A stretch of 64,000 nucleotides of DNA from an uncultured Phocaeicola sp. (GTDB taxonomy: Bacteria > Bacteroidota > Bacteroidia > Bacteroidales > Bacteroidaceae): positions 1 through 64,000 of the forward strand of contig CALUGI010000007.1 in NCBI GenBank assembly GCA_944320135.1, given 5' to 3'. Below, piece by piece: positions 53,690 to 63,136 of this stretch (within the stretch, counting starts at the first letter, position 1; each line of letters starts with the position of its first letter). Under the pieces are notes generated by a model that made no database searches, was not told where the DNA came from, and saw only the letters and a program-made list of their open reading frames with translations. Position numbers and translations under genes: made by a program.

Positions 53690-55573
53690 ATGAATAAGAT
53701 TTGGTTGGCGTTTGTTGCGGGGGCATTGTCCTTGAGCTGTGGCAGGCAGGCTCCGGAAAAGGTTGAGACACCTCTTCCGCGCACACAGAAAGAAAGGGTC
53801 AAATGGTTTGAAGAGGCCCGCCTCGGTGTAATGATTCATTGGTCTTTATGCACTCCCGCATCCGGCCGTTTTTATGGAGAGAAAGTCCGGAATTCGGAGT
53901 ATGCCGAATGGGTCCGTTGTCATAACAAGGTGCAGAAAGCCGATTGGGACCTGATGGCCAAGCGGATGCCTATCTCCGAGAAAGAGGTGGAATACTGGGT
54001 TATAGCGGCGAAAGAAGGCGGTTTCAAGTACCTTACTTTTGTGACGAAACATCATGACGGCGTGGCTTTCTGGAACTCGAAGGTCAGTGACTATACATAC
54101 GGAAAACTTTCCGGAACGGACTTTGACGTGCTGAAATGCCTGAAGGAGAAATGTGACAAGTATGGCATCGTGCTTTGCGCCTATTATTCGCAGTGGCTTG
54201 ATTGGGAACATCCGAACGGACGCAACAATGACTGGGACTATGCGGACGAGCGGAAACAGGGATTCGACCGTGTGGCGGCAGGGCGCGGAGACGTGGAGGC
54301 TCCTTTCCGCAAATTGCCGGCTGATGAAGAATACGACAAGTATTGGCGGGAGAAGGCCATGCCGCAAGTGGCGGAACTGATAAAGGATTACGGGGTGAAG
54401 CTGTTGTGGTTTGACTGCTGGCGTGAAGACCCTGTGGCAGAAGGGCAGATGACGGAGAAGCAGATGCGCGACATGCTTGCTATGGTGCGCGAACTGGACC
54501 CGACCGTACTGGTAAACACGCGCTTGGGCATTCATGAAGTGGGAGACGACGGGGTTGACTTCCAGACTATGGGGGACAACGAGTTCCCTGAAAAGCCTCT
54601 TGGACATACATGGGAGACCGCAGCCACATTCAACCATTCGTGGGGGTATAACCGCGATGACCAGAACTGGCGTTCAACAACTTATTTCGTCCGTGAGATA
54701 GTAAAGGGAATATATAAAGGAGGAAACGTGATGCTTAATATAGGTCCGCGTGCGGACGGTTCGATTCCGCAGGAAATCCGGACACGCATGTTGGAGATAG
54801 GAGATATGATTCGGAAGAACAAGGTGGGCTTTTACGGAACTTACCCGTCTCCTTTCGCGGAAGACTCGCAGGACTGGGGGCTCGTTACGCAATGCCCGTC
54901 GGACGGTGGGAAAACGAAAGTATATCTGCATGTGTTCGAATGGCCTTCCGACGGCGTTATCCGCGTGAACGGATTGAAGAACAAGGTATTGTCGGCTTAT
55001 ATCCCTTCCTTGGACAGAAAGGTGGAGTTCGTGCAGAAGGGATTGCTCCTGCATGTGCTTGGCCCTGTTCACGAGCCGGTGGCTTATGATTCGGTCATCG
55101 AACTGGAAGTGGAAGGAGAGTTGCAGGCGGAAAACGGATTCAACGGTGAAATCAACTTCGGCGGTATCGCCTTGAAGCAGGAAAAGGCCGTTCTGGAAGG
55201 CGGTCTGGAGCGGATGAAAGGGGTTGACCTGTCCGGAGTCGGCTATATCTCTCCGACCAGCATTCGCGGATGGAAGTCGGAAAACGAATTGGCTTCGTGG
55301 AAAGTCTATATTCCTGAAAGATGCGAAAGGGAACTGCTGATTTGCTACTCTTGCGATTCATTGTCCGCCGGGAACGCTTACCGTGTGGAAATAGAAGGCG
55401 TGGATTCTATAAAAGCCGTGGCTTTGCCCGGGCCGAAAGGCTTCAATGAGTATTACACCCGTCATTTGGGGAAAGTCGTATTCCCGGAAGAAGGCATGTA
55501 TACCGTAAGGGTGCGCCCGGAGAAAAACGTCGGCAAAGAATTGTTCGGCTTGAACTGGATGTTCGTCAAATAA
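53690..55573 (+). CDS. alpha-L-fucosidase, GH29 (second gene)
   Basis: A 627-residue lipoprotein (lipobox SLSC). GH29 barrel marks are RLGVMIHWSLCTP, FVTKHHDGVAFWNSKVSDY, and KLLWFDCWREDP with nucleophile Asp242, then GGNVMLNIGPRADGS. The region after about residue 390 is a beta-sandwich accessory domain, followed by another beta domain with SENELASWKVYIPER. The nucleophile context WFDCW differs from that of the other two GH29 modules in this locus (WFDTP and WFDGA), suggesting a different linkage preference. ATG 53690 (or 53684) follows the promoter. The PL8-like gene lies 18 bases downstream. Confidence 0.88.
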   Translation: MNKIWLAFVAGALSLSCGRQAPEKVETPLPRTQKERVKWFEEARLGVMIHWSLCTPASGRFYGEKVRNSEYAEWVRCHNKVQKADWDLMAKRMPISEKEVEYWVIAAKEGGFKYLTFVTKHHDGVAFWNSKVSDYTYGKLSGTDFDVLKCLKEKCDKYGIVLCAYYSQWLDWEHPNGRNNDWDYADERKQGFDRVAAGRGDVEAPFRKLPADEEYDKYWREKAMPQVAELIKDYGVKLLWFDCWREDPVAEGQMTEKQMRDMLAMVRELDPTVLVNTRLGIHEVGDDGVDFQTMGDNEFPEKPLGHTWETAATFNHSWGYNRDDQNWRSTTYFVREIVKGIYKGGNVMLNIGPRADGSIPQEIRTRMLEIGDMIRKNKVGFYGTYPSPFAEDSQDWGLVTQCPSDGGKTKVYLHVFEWPSDGVIRVNGLKNKVLSAYIPSLDRKVEFVQKGLLLHVLGPVHEPVAYDSVIELEVEGELQAENGFNGEINFGGIALKQEKAVLEGGLERMKGVDLSGVGYISPTSIRGWKSENELASWKVYIPERCERELLICYSCDSLSAGNAYRVEIEGVDSIKAVALPGPKGFNEYYTRHLGKVVFPEEGMYTVRVRPEKNVGKELFGLNWMFVK

Positions 55574-55591
55574 CTTGTAAATCATAAAACC

Positions 55592-57955
55592 ATGAAATGT
55601 AAAAGAATAATCACTTTGTTGTCAGCAATGGCAATATGTCTGTCATCCGCTTACGGGCAGACGGACAAAGAAAACGCCATGCAGAAGCTGCGTGCTTATT
55701 ATTCCAAGAATATAAGCACTTACCCCATCCGCTCGAAAATAAAGAATGCGGACAAGTATCTGAACCAGTTGAATTCGGAAGGCCAGTTTGCCGATCTGAT
55801 TCCTTATGAGGAAAAGATATACGACAACGGTTGGATAGAGGCCGGCAATTATGCGGAAGACCAGAATATGGGGATTTATCTGGCGGATGCGATGGAACGC
55901 TTGTGGGCGATAGCCAATAAGTACAAGCGGCAAAGGACGGCGGCGATTCCGGAAAACTTCTGGAAGTCTGTCTTGAGATACGGCGGCATTGAGACCCAAA
56001 GACGGGCGAGTTTCCATGCTTCCTGTTTCGCCATACCCAAAGCGGCTTGCGGCGTCTATTTCTCGTTGTTCAAGCAAATGGACATCCCCGGCGATACGTT
56101 GGAGTTGCGCAAGTCCGCCTGCGAGATGCTGAAGAAGCTGGCCATGCAGTCGTGGACGGCGCCGAAGCGCAATGACGCTACCGATGAAAATGTGGTGAGC
56201 GTGGAGCGGTTCCGCCATCATGTATGGTGGGTGGGCGGCAATGCGTTGGCTTATCGTCCGTTGCTGGAGACAGCTGTGCTGATGGATTCCATTCCGATGG
56301 TCGATGTGGTGGCGGAAGTGGCCAAACGCAGTTTGAGCAATGTGTCGCAGCCCACTTATGAGGAAGCGTTCTGGAATGAAGGGTTCACGGCCGACGGTGC
56401 CGGATGGGGGCATGGAATGCAGTGTCTTGTGTGGGGGTATCCCATTCACGGGGCTTCGAGCGCGCAAAACTTGTTGTGGACGCTTCGCGGAACTCCCTGG
56501 GCGGAAACCTTGACCCGCGAGAACGCGGACGCGTTGCTCAACTTCTATCGTGGAAGTGCTTTCTATTATTACAAGGGATTCATTCCTCCTTGCTTAGACC
56601 GTTATTCGATGGTCTGGTACGAAGGCAAGTCGGCTCATATACCTTATTACAATATGTTGCAGGCTACGGTCAGCCGCTGGCCTCAGTCGTTCACGGATGA
56701 AGAAGTGAAAGAAATGAAGCAGCTGGTTGCAGAAGCCGGAAAGGATGACATCCGTATGGAAGGCTATCCCGGAGGCCATTACAACGGCACACGCTGGTTC
56801 TATAACAACGATGACCTGATCAAGCGCAACGCTGATTATTATATCATGGTAAATATGGCGTCCAGCCGATGTGACGGATTGGAGAGTGCGAACAATTTTG
56901 CCGATGAGTATAACTTGTACCAGAATGACGGACTTACTTTCTTCCAGCGTACAGGAGACGAGTACCGCAAGGTGATAGGGGCGATGGATTTGACGGCTTT
57001 CCCCGGTGTCACCGCGCGCGAGGGCCAGGAAAAGCTGAAGCCGTTCACAAATTGGAGGGGCTTTACCAGCCGACATAATTTTGCCGGAGGAGCTACCGAT
57101 GGAGGCGAAAATGCCGTTGCCGGGTTCATCTTTGAAAAGATGGATGCGATGGAAAGAGAAGGCAAGGGTCAGATAATCAATCTGGTGGCTTTTGGCGTGA
57201 AGGCTCACAAGTCGTATTTCATGTTGGGAGACTATATGGTTGCCTTGGGAGCCGGAGTTACCAACATGCAGCCGGAGCAGGAAGGAACTATACGGACAAC
57301 GATTGAGCAGACGGCCCATCAAGGGAAGGTTTTCCTTTATGACGGGAAGAAATCCCGGACTCCGGAAAGCGGAATAAACTCTTTGGTCGATAAAGACAAG
57401 TCCTGTTGGGTTGTGCAGGAAGACGGGTTTGCATACAAGCCTCTGCCGGAATATTCTTCAAAAGCGTTCTTTGTGACGGAAACACGGAAGAACGAGTGGA
57501 TGAAACGCAACTTGTCCAACAAAGGAAAAGCCAATCAGCCGGAAACCGCCGACATCCTGCGCGTGTGGGTAGACCACGGACGGGAGGTCAAGGACGGCAC
57601 TTACGGCTATGTCGTATATGCGGGAAAAGGACTTCCGGAAAAGAAACATCCGTTCGATGTCCTCCGGAACGACACGCTGGTGCAGGCGGTGCAGTCTGCC
57701 GACAGGAAAGTGCTGGAAGCCGTGTTCTATTCGGCCGGTGAAACGATAAAATGGGATGGGAAGTCGGTTGAAGTTTCAGCTCCTTGTGTCTTGCTCATTG
57801 AAAAGGAGAAAGACGGATATAAGGTGTCTGTTACAGACCCTACGATGAACACTCAATTGAAGAATATAGAAGTGAAAGTGGGCAAAGTCTCCGCCGCCGT
57901 TTCCTTGCCGGACGGAAAGGATTGCGGAAAGAGCGTGACCCAAGTCATTGAATGA
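55592..57955 (+). CDS. polysaccharide lyase family 8-like protein
   Basis: A 787-residue secreted protein with a signal peptide ending near SSAYG. An alpha-helical toroid (about 25-370) is followed by a beta super-sandwich, as in PL8 hyaluronate/chondroitin/xanthan lyases. Likely catalytic residues are His274 (in ADGAGWGHGMQ), Tyr283 (VWGYPIHG) and Arg337 (CLDRYSM). The spacings His+9=Tyr and Tyr+54=Arg equal those I recall for chondroitinase AC (H225, Y234, R288). Asn217 (VGGNALAYRP) is the likely acid-neutralising Asn. The second Arg four residues on, present in chondroitinase AC, is Val here. Substrate is therefore a uronic-acid polymer that need not be a known one. No sulfatase or GH88 gene accompanies it. 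Confidence 0.78.
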   Translation: MKCKRIITLLSAMAICLSSAYGQTDKENAMQKLRAYYSKNISTYPIRSKIKNADKYLNQLNSEGQFADLIPYEEKIYDNGWIEAGNYAEDQNMGIYLADAMERLWAIANKYKRQRTAAIPENFWKSVLRYGGIETQRRASFHASCFAIPKAACGVYFSLFKQMDIPGDTLELRKSACEMLKKLAMQSWTAPKRNDATDENVVSVERFRHHVWWVGGNALAYRPLLETAVLMDSIPMVDVVAEVAKRSLSNVSQPTYEEAFWNEGFTADGAGWGHGMQCLVWGYPIHGASSAQNLLWTLRGTPWAETLTRENADALLNFYRGSAFYYYKGFIPPCLDRYSMVWYEGKSAHIPYYNMLQATVSRWPQSFTDEEVKEMKQLVAEAGKDDIRMEGYPGGHYNGTRWFYNNDDLIKRNADYYIMVNMASSRCDGLESANNFADEYNLYQNDGLTFFQRTGDEYRKVIGAMDLTAFPGVTAREGQEKLKPFTNWRGFTSRHNFAGGATDGGENAVAGFIFEKMDAMEREGKGQIINLVAFGVKAHKSYFMLGDYMVALGAGVTNMQPEQEGTIRTTIEQTAHQGKVFLYDGKKSRTPESGINSLVDKDKSCWVVQEDGFAYKPLPEYSSKAFFVTETRKNEWMKRNLSNKGKANQPETADILRVWVDHGREVKDGTYGYVVYAGKGLPEKKHPFDVLRNDTLVQAVQSADRKVLEAVFYSAGETIKWDGKSVEVSAPCVLLIEKEKDGYKVSVTDPTMNTQLKNIEVKVGKVSAAVSLPDGKDCGKSVTQVIE

Positions 57956-58025
57956 CATTAACGTAAAAAGATTGTATAAGTGATGACAAAGTTTTCATAG
58001 GATTGTTTCGGTTTGCATATAGCGG

Positions 58026-58076
58026 AAGGGCATCAGGCACTTGAGTTTGGGAAAATTTGAGGCGGCCGATGCCCTT
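58026..58076. terminator. stem-loop between convergent PL8-like and HAD genes
   Basis: 9-base arms (58026-58034 and 58068-58076) flank a 33-base loop, next to the HAD stop at 58082. It could serve either strand. The long loop makes it a weaker candidate. Confidence 0.45.
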
Positions 58077-58081
58077 TGTCT

Positions 58082-58810
58082 TTATAGATTCTCTTTGTAG
58101 AACGCCTCCCAGTTTTCGTTGAACGCCTGCATGGAGGGAAACAGCAGGTCGGCCCCTTCATCAAGCAGGGCCTTGTCGGGCAGAGGTCCGGTGTTGAGCG
58201 CAACGGTAAATATTCCTGCGGCCACTCCCGCGCGTACTCCGAGCGGAGCGTTTTCGACGACGATGGCTTCATTTGCCCTGATATGCGCTTTCTGCAGGGC
58301 TATGAGGTAAGGTTCCGGGTTAGGCTTTCCGTATTTCACGTCGAAGGCGGTCACCATCAGTTCCTGTCTGAACACGTCCGGATAGGAGCGGTTCAGCTTT
58401 TCCAGTAGCGAAAGTTGGCCGGAGCCGGTCACTACCATCGGGACAAGTCCGTTCTTCTTTATCTTTTGCAGCAGCTCGTATGCTCCGGGCATCGGCTCGG
58501 CTTTGGGGAGACTGTTGAATATGTCACTTTTCGCCTGATAGATTTCTTTCACTTCCTGTTCGGTGGCCTGGTGTCCTCGTTCGCGCTGGCTGATGATGTT
58601 GATGGTGCCCGATCCTGTGCGCCCTTCGTGCAGGTAGGCTTCTTCCTTTTCCATGTGCATGCCGTATCTTTTCATGGCTTCCACCCATGCCACGGCATGA
58701 TTCTTCATGGAGTCGAACAATACGCCGTCCATATCGAAGAGTACGGCTTTCAAATTGATTTTCGAATAGTTGTGTGCGTGCAGATAGTTTTTGATTGTTT
58801 CCTGAAACAT
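58082..58810 (-). CDS. HAD-family phosphatase, beta-phosphoglucomutase-like
   Basis: A 242-residue cytoplasmic HAD hydrolase. Motif I is FDMDGVLFDS, a cap domain follows, motif II is VTGSGQ, motif III has Lys in KYGKPNPEPYL, and motif IV is VVENAPLGVRAG. This matches the beta-phosphoglucomutase-like and sugar-phosphatase subgroup. It lies downstream of pgi, in the order lysS-gpsA-pgi-HAD. The terminator at 58841-58876 between pgi and this gene suggests partly separate transcription. The substrate is probably a small sugar phosphate. Confidence 0.88.
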   Translation of the reverse strand: MFQETIKNYLHAHNYSKINLKAVLFDMDGVLFDSMKNHAVAWVEAMKRYGMHMEKEEAYLHEGRTGSGTINIISQRERGHQATEQEVKEIYQAKSDIFNSLPKAEPMPGAYELLQKIKKNGLVPMVVTGSGQLSLLEKLNRSYPDVFRQELMVTAFDVKYGKPNPEPYLIALQKAHIRANEAIVVENAPLGVRAGVAAGIFTVALNTGPLPDKALLDEGADLLFPSMQAFNENWEAFYKENL

Positions 58811-58840
58811 GCTTCAATGATTTCGTTAATGTCAAAAATT

Positions 58841-58876
58841 AGGCACGGGTTTCCGACCGGACGGAGACTCGTGCCT
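58841..58876 (-). terminator. rho-independent terminator of pgi
   Basis: A long stem with arms AGGCACG and CGTGCCT, plus a second paired block (TCCG/CGGA), is followed on the minus strand by AATTTTTGAC. It lies between the pgi stop at 58900 and the HAD start at 58810. Confidence 0.75.
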
Positions 58877-58899
58877 TGATTGTTTTTCTGATGTTTGCC

Positions 58900-60249
58900 T
58901 TATTTTTTCAGGCGTGCCTGGATTGCTTCGGATTCTTTCTCGTAGCCCGGTTTGTTCAGCAGGGCGAACATGTTTTTCTTGTATGCCTCCACGCCCGGCT
59001 GGTTGAACGGATTCACTTCGAGCAGATAGCCGCTGATGCCGCAGGCTTTTTCGAAGAAGTAAATCAGTTCGCCGAGGTAATATTCGTTCAGTGCCGGAAC
59101 GCTTACGTGGAGATTGGGGACACCTCCGTCTACGTGGGCGAGCTGGGTACCGAGTTCCGCCATCTTGTTCACTTCATCGATGCGCTTGCCGGCGAGGAAG
59201 TTAAGTCCGTCAAGGTTTTCTTCATCGCTTGGGAAGTGCAGTTCGTGATTGGTGGTCGCTACGGACACCACGGTCTCGAAGATGGTGCGTTCGCCTTCCT
59301 GTATCCATTGTCCCATTGAGTGGAGGTCGGTCGAGAAGTCGACGGAACTTGGGTAGATACCTTTGTGGTCTTTCCCTTCCGATTCTCCGAAGAGCTGCTT
59401 CCACCATTCCATGAAGTAGTGAAGTTTCGGGTGGAAGTTCACCAGAATTTCAATTTTCTTCCCGTTGCGGTACAATTCGTTGCGGGTTGCGGCATACAGA
59501 GCCGAAGGGTTCTCGCTCATCTTCTCGCTGGCGCAGACCTTTTCCATTTCGCGTGCGCCTTCAACCAGTTTTTCGATGTCGAATCCGGCTACAGCGATCG
59601 GGAGCAAACCTACCGGGGTCAGTACGGAGAAACGTCCGCCCACGTTGTCGGGGATGATGAACGATTTGTAGCCTTCCTTGTCGGCCGTAGTGCGTGCGGC
59701 TCCCTTCTTCGCGTCAGTGACCGCTACGATGACTTTGCGCGCCATTTCCTTGCCGCGCTGTTCTTCGCATTGTTTCTTCAGCAGGCGGAAAGCCAGAGCG
59801 GTTTCGGTGGTAGTTCCTGATTTTGAAATGTTGATCACTCCGAACTTCTTGTCCTTCAGGAAAGTGGTGAGCTCGTAGAGATAGTCTTCGCTGATGTTGT
59901 GGCCTGCAAAGATGATGGTCGGGTTTCCGGCTTTCTTTTCTTTCAGCCACGCAAAGCTGTCCGACAGGGCTTCGATGACGGCGCGTGCGCCCAGATAGCT
60001 TCCTCCGATACCTGCCACAATCACGACTTCGCAGTTTTCGCGCAGCGTCTGTGCAGCGGCTTTCAGGTCGTCTATATGTTCTTTGGTGATGGAAGAGGGC
60101 AGATGCAGCCATCCCAGAAAGTCATTTCCCAGTCCGGTGCCCTTTTCCAATGTTTCCATACAGGCTTTTACTTTTTCTTCATAAGAAGCCAACTTGTCTT
60201 TAGAAATGAAGTCTAAAGTCTTTTCGATGTTCAATTTGATGTTTTCCAT
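58900..60249 (-). CDS. pgi: glucose-6-phosphate isomerase
   Basis: A 449-residue cytoplasmic enzyme interconverting glucose-6-phosphate and fructose-6-phosphate. Family marks are [20 protein letters not shown], the phosphate-binding [15 protein letters not shown], and [26 protein letters not shown] and the C-terminal [14 protein letters not shown] carry the remaining signature residues. Length fits the short bacterial form of about 450 residues. It lies 11 bases after the gpsA stop, so it is in one transcript with lysS and gpsA. It also receives the fructose-6-phosphate made by NagB. Confidence 0.96.
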   Translation of the reverse strand: MENIKLNIEKTLDFISKDKLASYEEKVKACMETLEKGTGLGNDFLGWLHLPSSITKEHIDDLKAAAQTLRENCEVVIVAGIGGSYLGARAVIEALSDSFAWLKEKKAGNPTIIFAGHNISEDYLYELTTFLKDKKFGVINISKSGTTTETALAFRLLKKQCEEQRGKEMARKVIVAVTDAKKGAARTTADKEGYKSFIIPDNVGGRFSVLTPVGLLPIAVAGFDIEKLVEGAREMEKVCASEKMSENPSALYAATRNELYRNGKKIEILVNFHPKLHYFMEWWKQLFGESEGKDHKGIYPSSVDFSTDLHSMGQWIQEGERTIFETVVSVATTNHELHFPSDEENLDGLNFLAGKRIDEVNKMAELGTQLAHVDGGVPNLHVSVPALNEYYLGELIYFFEKACGISGYLLEVNPFNQPGVEAYKKNMFALLNKPGYEKESEAIQARLKK

Positions 60250-60260
60250 AACTGTAAATT

Positions 60261-61256
60261 TTATCTGAATGAATCAGTAAGTAGTTTGATTTCAATCATG
60301 GGCGATATGCGCTCGTAAAGGATGTTGTATACCGCGTCTACGATAGGCATGTTCACGTGCAGATGCTTGTTGAGCTCCTTGATGCATTTTGTGCCGTAGT
60401 ATCCTTCGGCAATCATTTCCATCTCTATCTGCGCGCTCTTCACCGAATATCCCTTTCCGATCATTGTCCCGAACACGCGGTTGCGGCTGAAGTTGGAATA
60501 GGCCGTGACGAGCAAATCGCCCAGATAGGCGGAGTCGTTCGTGCAGCGGTCTACGGGATGCACCGTGTCGAGGAAGCGGTTCATCTCCTGCAGGGCGTTC
60601 GAGACGAGCACGGCCTGGAAGTTGTCGCCGTACTTTAGTCCGCTGCATATTCCTGCTGCGATGGCGTAGACGTTCTTCAGTACGGAAGCGTATTCGATGC
60701 CTGCCACGTCTGTGTTCACTGAGGTTTTTACGTAATGTCCGGCGAGCTGGCGTGCGAACATTTTGGCCTTTTCGATGTCCTTGCATCCCACCGTGAGATA
60801 GGAAAGACGTTCGAGGGCAATTTCCTCTGCGTGGCAGGGACCCGCCAGTACGGCAATGTTTTCTTCCGGCACATCATACACTTTATGGAAATAGTCGGAG
60901 ATAATCATGTTTTCGTCCGGAACGATACCTTTGATTGCGGTAACGATAAACTTGTCCTTGAGTTTTACTTTCAGCTTTTTGAGGTGGTTCTTCAGGTAGG
61001 GTGAGGGAGTGACGAATATCAGCGTGTCCGATTCTCTCACCACCTTGTTGATGTCTGATGAAAAGCTGATGCACTTCGTGTTGAAGCGCACGCTTGTCAG
61101 ATAAGCCGGATTGTGGCCGAGACGCTTGAAATCCTCGATGCGGTCGTCGCGGCGCATGTACCAGTTTATCGATTCAGCTTGGGTCAGTATGATTTTGGCG
61201 ATGGCCGTGGCCCAGCTTCCTCCCCCCATAATCGCTATTTTTCCGGGCAGTTTCAT
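60261..61256 (-). CDS. gpsA: NAD(P)H-dependent glycerol-3-phosphate dehydrogenase
   Basis: A 331-residue enzyme making sn-glycerol-3-phosphate for phospholipid synthesis. The N-terminal Rossmann fold begins [25 protein letters not shown] carries the conserved Lys, and [11 protein letters not shown] and [19 protein letters not shown] carry the remaining catalytic region. The ATG overlaps the lysS stop by 4 bases, showing translational coupling. Length is typical for GpsA. Confidence 0.94.
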   Translation of the reverse strand: MKLPGKIAIMGGGSWATAIAKIILTQAESINWYMRRDDRIEDFKRLGHNPAYLTSVRFNTKCISFSSDINKVVRESDTLIFVTPSPYLKNHLKKLKVKLKDKFIVTAIKGIVPDENMIISDYFHKVYDVPEENIAVLAGPCHAEEIALERLSYLTVGCKDIEKAKMFARQLAGHYVKTSVNTDVAGIEYASVLKNVYAIAAGICSGLKYGDNFQAVLVSNALQEMNRFLDTVHPVDRCTNDSAYLGDLLVTAYSNFSRNRVFGTMIGKGYSVKSAQIEMEMIAEGYYGTKCIKELNKHLHVNMPIVDAVYNILYERISPMIEIKLLTDSFR

Positions 61257-62977
61257 ATCTTTTCAATCCAGCCCGCTACTTCGTCAACGCTTGGGTTCTT
61301 CAGTTCGAGCTTGTATTTCTTGTTGATTCCGCAGATGTCCATGTGTACCTTCTGCGGGTTTATTTCTTTCATGTCGGAGACGAGATTGTATCCGGCTTTC
61401 TGGATTACGGGAACCCAGTCGGCGGGGATTCCGAGAGCCGTGAACTTGTCGGCGGAATCCTTCGGGGCAACCTTTTCCGGGCGCATCTGCGGGAAGAACA
61501 GCACTTCCTGAATGAAAGTCTTTCCCGTCATGAGCATGACCAGACGGTCGATGCCGATGCCGATACCGCTTGTGGGAGGCATGCCATACTGCAGGGCGCG
61601 CAGGAAGTCCTGGTCGATAATCATCGCTTCGTCATCTCCCTTGTCGGCCAGACGCATCTGTTCCTTGAAGCGTTCTTCCTGGTCTATCGGGTCGTTCAGC
61701 TCCGAGTAGGCGTTGGCCAGTTCCTTTCCGTTCACCATCAGTTCGAAGCGTTCGGTCAGTCCGGGTTTCGAGCGGTGCATCTTGGTGAGCGGAGACATCT
61801 CTACGGGATAGTCGGTGATGAACGTAGGCTGGATGAACGTGCCCTCGCAGAACTCGCCGAAGATTTCGTCTATCAGCTTGCCTTTTCCCATCGTGTCGTC
61901 GATTTCCATGTTCAGTTTCCGGCACACCTCGCGTATCTGCTCCTCGTCCATTCCGTTCAGGTCGTAGCCTGTCTTTTCCTTGATGGCATCCAGTATCGGG
62001 AGACGGCGGTAAGGTGCCTTGAAGCTGATGACGTTCCCGTCGATTTCGCGTTCCGGTTTCCCGTTTACCGCGATGCAGACCGCTTCGAGCAGCTTTTCGG
62101 TGAATGACATCATCCAGTTGTAGTCCTTATATTGTACGTACAGCTCCATGCAGGTGAACTCCGGATTGTGGTTGCGGTCCATGCCTTCGTTGCGGAAGTT
62201 CTTGCCTATTTCATAAACGCCTTCAAATCCGCCCACGATGAGACGTTTCAGATAAAGTTCTGTAGCGATGCGCATGTACATGTCCGTGTCGAGAGCGTTG
62301 AAGTGGGTGATGAACGGCTTCGCGCTCGCCCCTCCCGCGATATTCTGCAAGGTCGGAGTTTCCACTTCCGTATATCCTGCTTCGTCAAGCACGCGGCGGA
62401 TGGTGCGTATCACTGTGGCGCGTTGCAGGAAGATGTCTTTCACACCGTCGTTTACCACGAGGTCCACGTATCGCTGGCGGTAGCGGAGCTCAGGGTCGTC
62501 AAACTTGTCGTATGCCACTCCATCCTTGTATTTCACTATCGGAAGCGGGCGGAGCGATTTGGCCAGTACGGTCAGTTCCTTTGCGTGTACGGATACTTCA
62601 CCCGTCTGCGTGCGGAACACGAATCCCTTGATTCCGATGAAGTCGCCAAGGTCAAGCAGACGCTTGAACACGACGTTGTACAGGTCTTTGTTTTCTTCCG
62701 GGCAAATGTCGTCCCTTGTGATATATACTTGTATGCGTCCTTTGGAGTCCTGCAGTTCGACGAATGACGCCTTGCCCATGATGCGGCGCGACATGATGCG
62801 TCCTGCGATGGACACTTCCCGTGCTTCAGCGTCGTCCTTGAATTCTGCTTTGATATCAGTCGAAAAAGCGTCCGTTACATACTCGGCGGCGGGATACGGA
62901 TCGATTCCCATCGCTCTCAACTCGTTCAGACTGTTCCGTCTGATAATCTCCTGTTCGCTCAGTTCTAATACGTTCAT
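61253..62977 (-). CDS. lysS: lysine--tRNA ligase, class II
   Basis: A 574-residue class II lysyl-tRNA synthetase. The N-terminal OB-fold (about 55-150; ISIAGRIMSRRIMGKASF) binds the tRNA anticodon. The catalytic core has motif 2 in FRNEGMDRNHNPEFTCMELY and motif 3 in GIGIGIDRLVMLMTG, and GGASAKPFITHFNALD is characteristic of LysRS. The C-terminus extends about 70 residues past the usual end at KTFIQEVLFFP, with a tail (DMKEINPQKVHMDICGINKK) seen in Bacteroides LysRS. It starts 28 bases after a -7 element. Confidence 0.96.
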   Translation of the reverse strand: MNVLELSEQEIIRRNSLNELRAMGIDPYPAAEYVTDAFSTDIKAEFKDDAEAREVSIAGRIMSRRIMGKASFVELQDSKGRIQVYITRDDICPEENKDLYNVVFKRLLDLGDFIGIKGFVFRTQTGEVSVHAKELTVLAKSLRPLPIVKYKDGVAYDKFDDPELRYRQRYVDLVVNDGVKDIFLQRATVIRTIRRVLDEAGYTEVETPTLQNIAGGASAKPFITHFNALDTDMYMRIATELYLKRLIVGGFEGVYEIGKNFRNEGMDRNHNPEFTCMELYVQYKDYNWMMSFTEKLLEAVCIAVNGKPEREIDGNVISFKAPYRRLPILDAIKEKTGYDLNGMDEEQIREVCRKLNMEIDDTMGKGKLIDEIFGEFCEGTFIQPTFITDYPVEMSPLTKMHRSKPGLTERFELMVNGKELANAYSELNDPIDQEERFKEQMRLADKGDDEAMIIDQDFLRALQYGMPPTSGIGIGIDRLVMLMTGKTFIQEVLFFPQMRPEKVAPKDSADKFTALGIPADWVPVIQKAGYNLVSDMKEINPQKVHMDICGINKKYKLELKNPSVDEVAGWIEKI

Positions 62978-63005
62978 TTCTTAGTACTTTAACTCATTTT
63001 CGCGA

Positions 63006-63013
63006 CAAAAATA
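63006..63013 (-). promoter_or_regulatory. -7 promoter element of the lysS-gpsA-pgi operon
   Basis: On the minus strand this reads TATTTTTG, an exact TAnnTTTG match, 28 bases before the lysS ATG. The nearest upstream TTTG has only a 12-base spacer, so the -33 box is unclear. Confidence 0.55.
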
Positions 63014-63106
63014 AAAAATATTTTGCAAACCATCCTTATAATTCCGTTCTTTTAATGAAAATCCGGCAGCTTTGCCGAAAAGTTCCGCCGTTTTATGTGG
63101 AAAGTG

Positions 63107-63132
63107 CGGCGGCTTTTGCGCAAAAGCCGCCG
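63107..63132. terminator. perfect 26-base palindrome after the MFS gene
   Basis: Two 13-base halves (63107-63119 and 63120-63132) are exact reverse complements. The palindrome begins 4 bases from the MFS stop codon at 63137, so it probably acts as its 3' hairpin, although no strong T tract follows on the minus strand. Confidence 0.55.
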
Positions 63133-63136
63133 GGCT

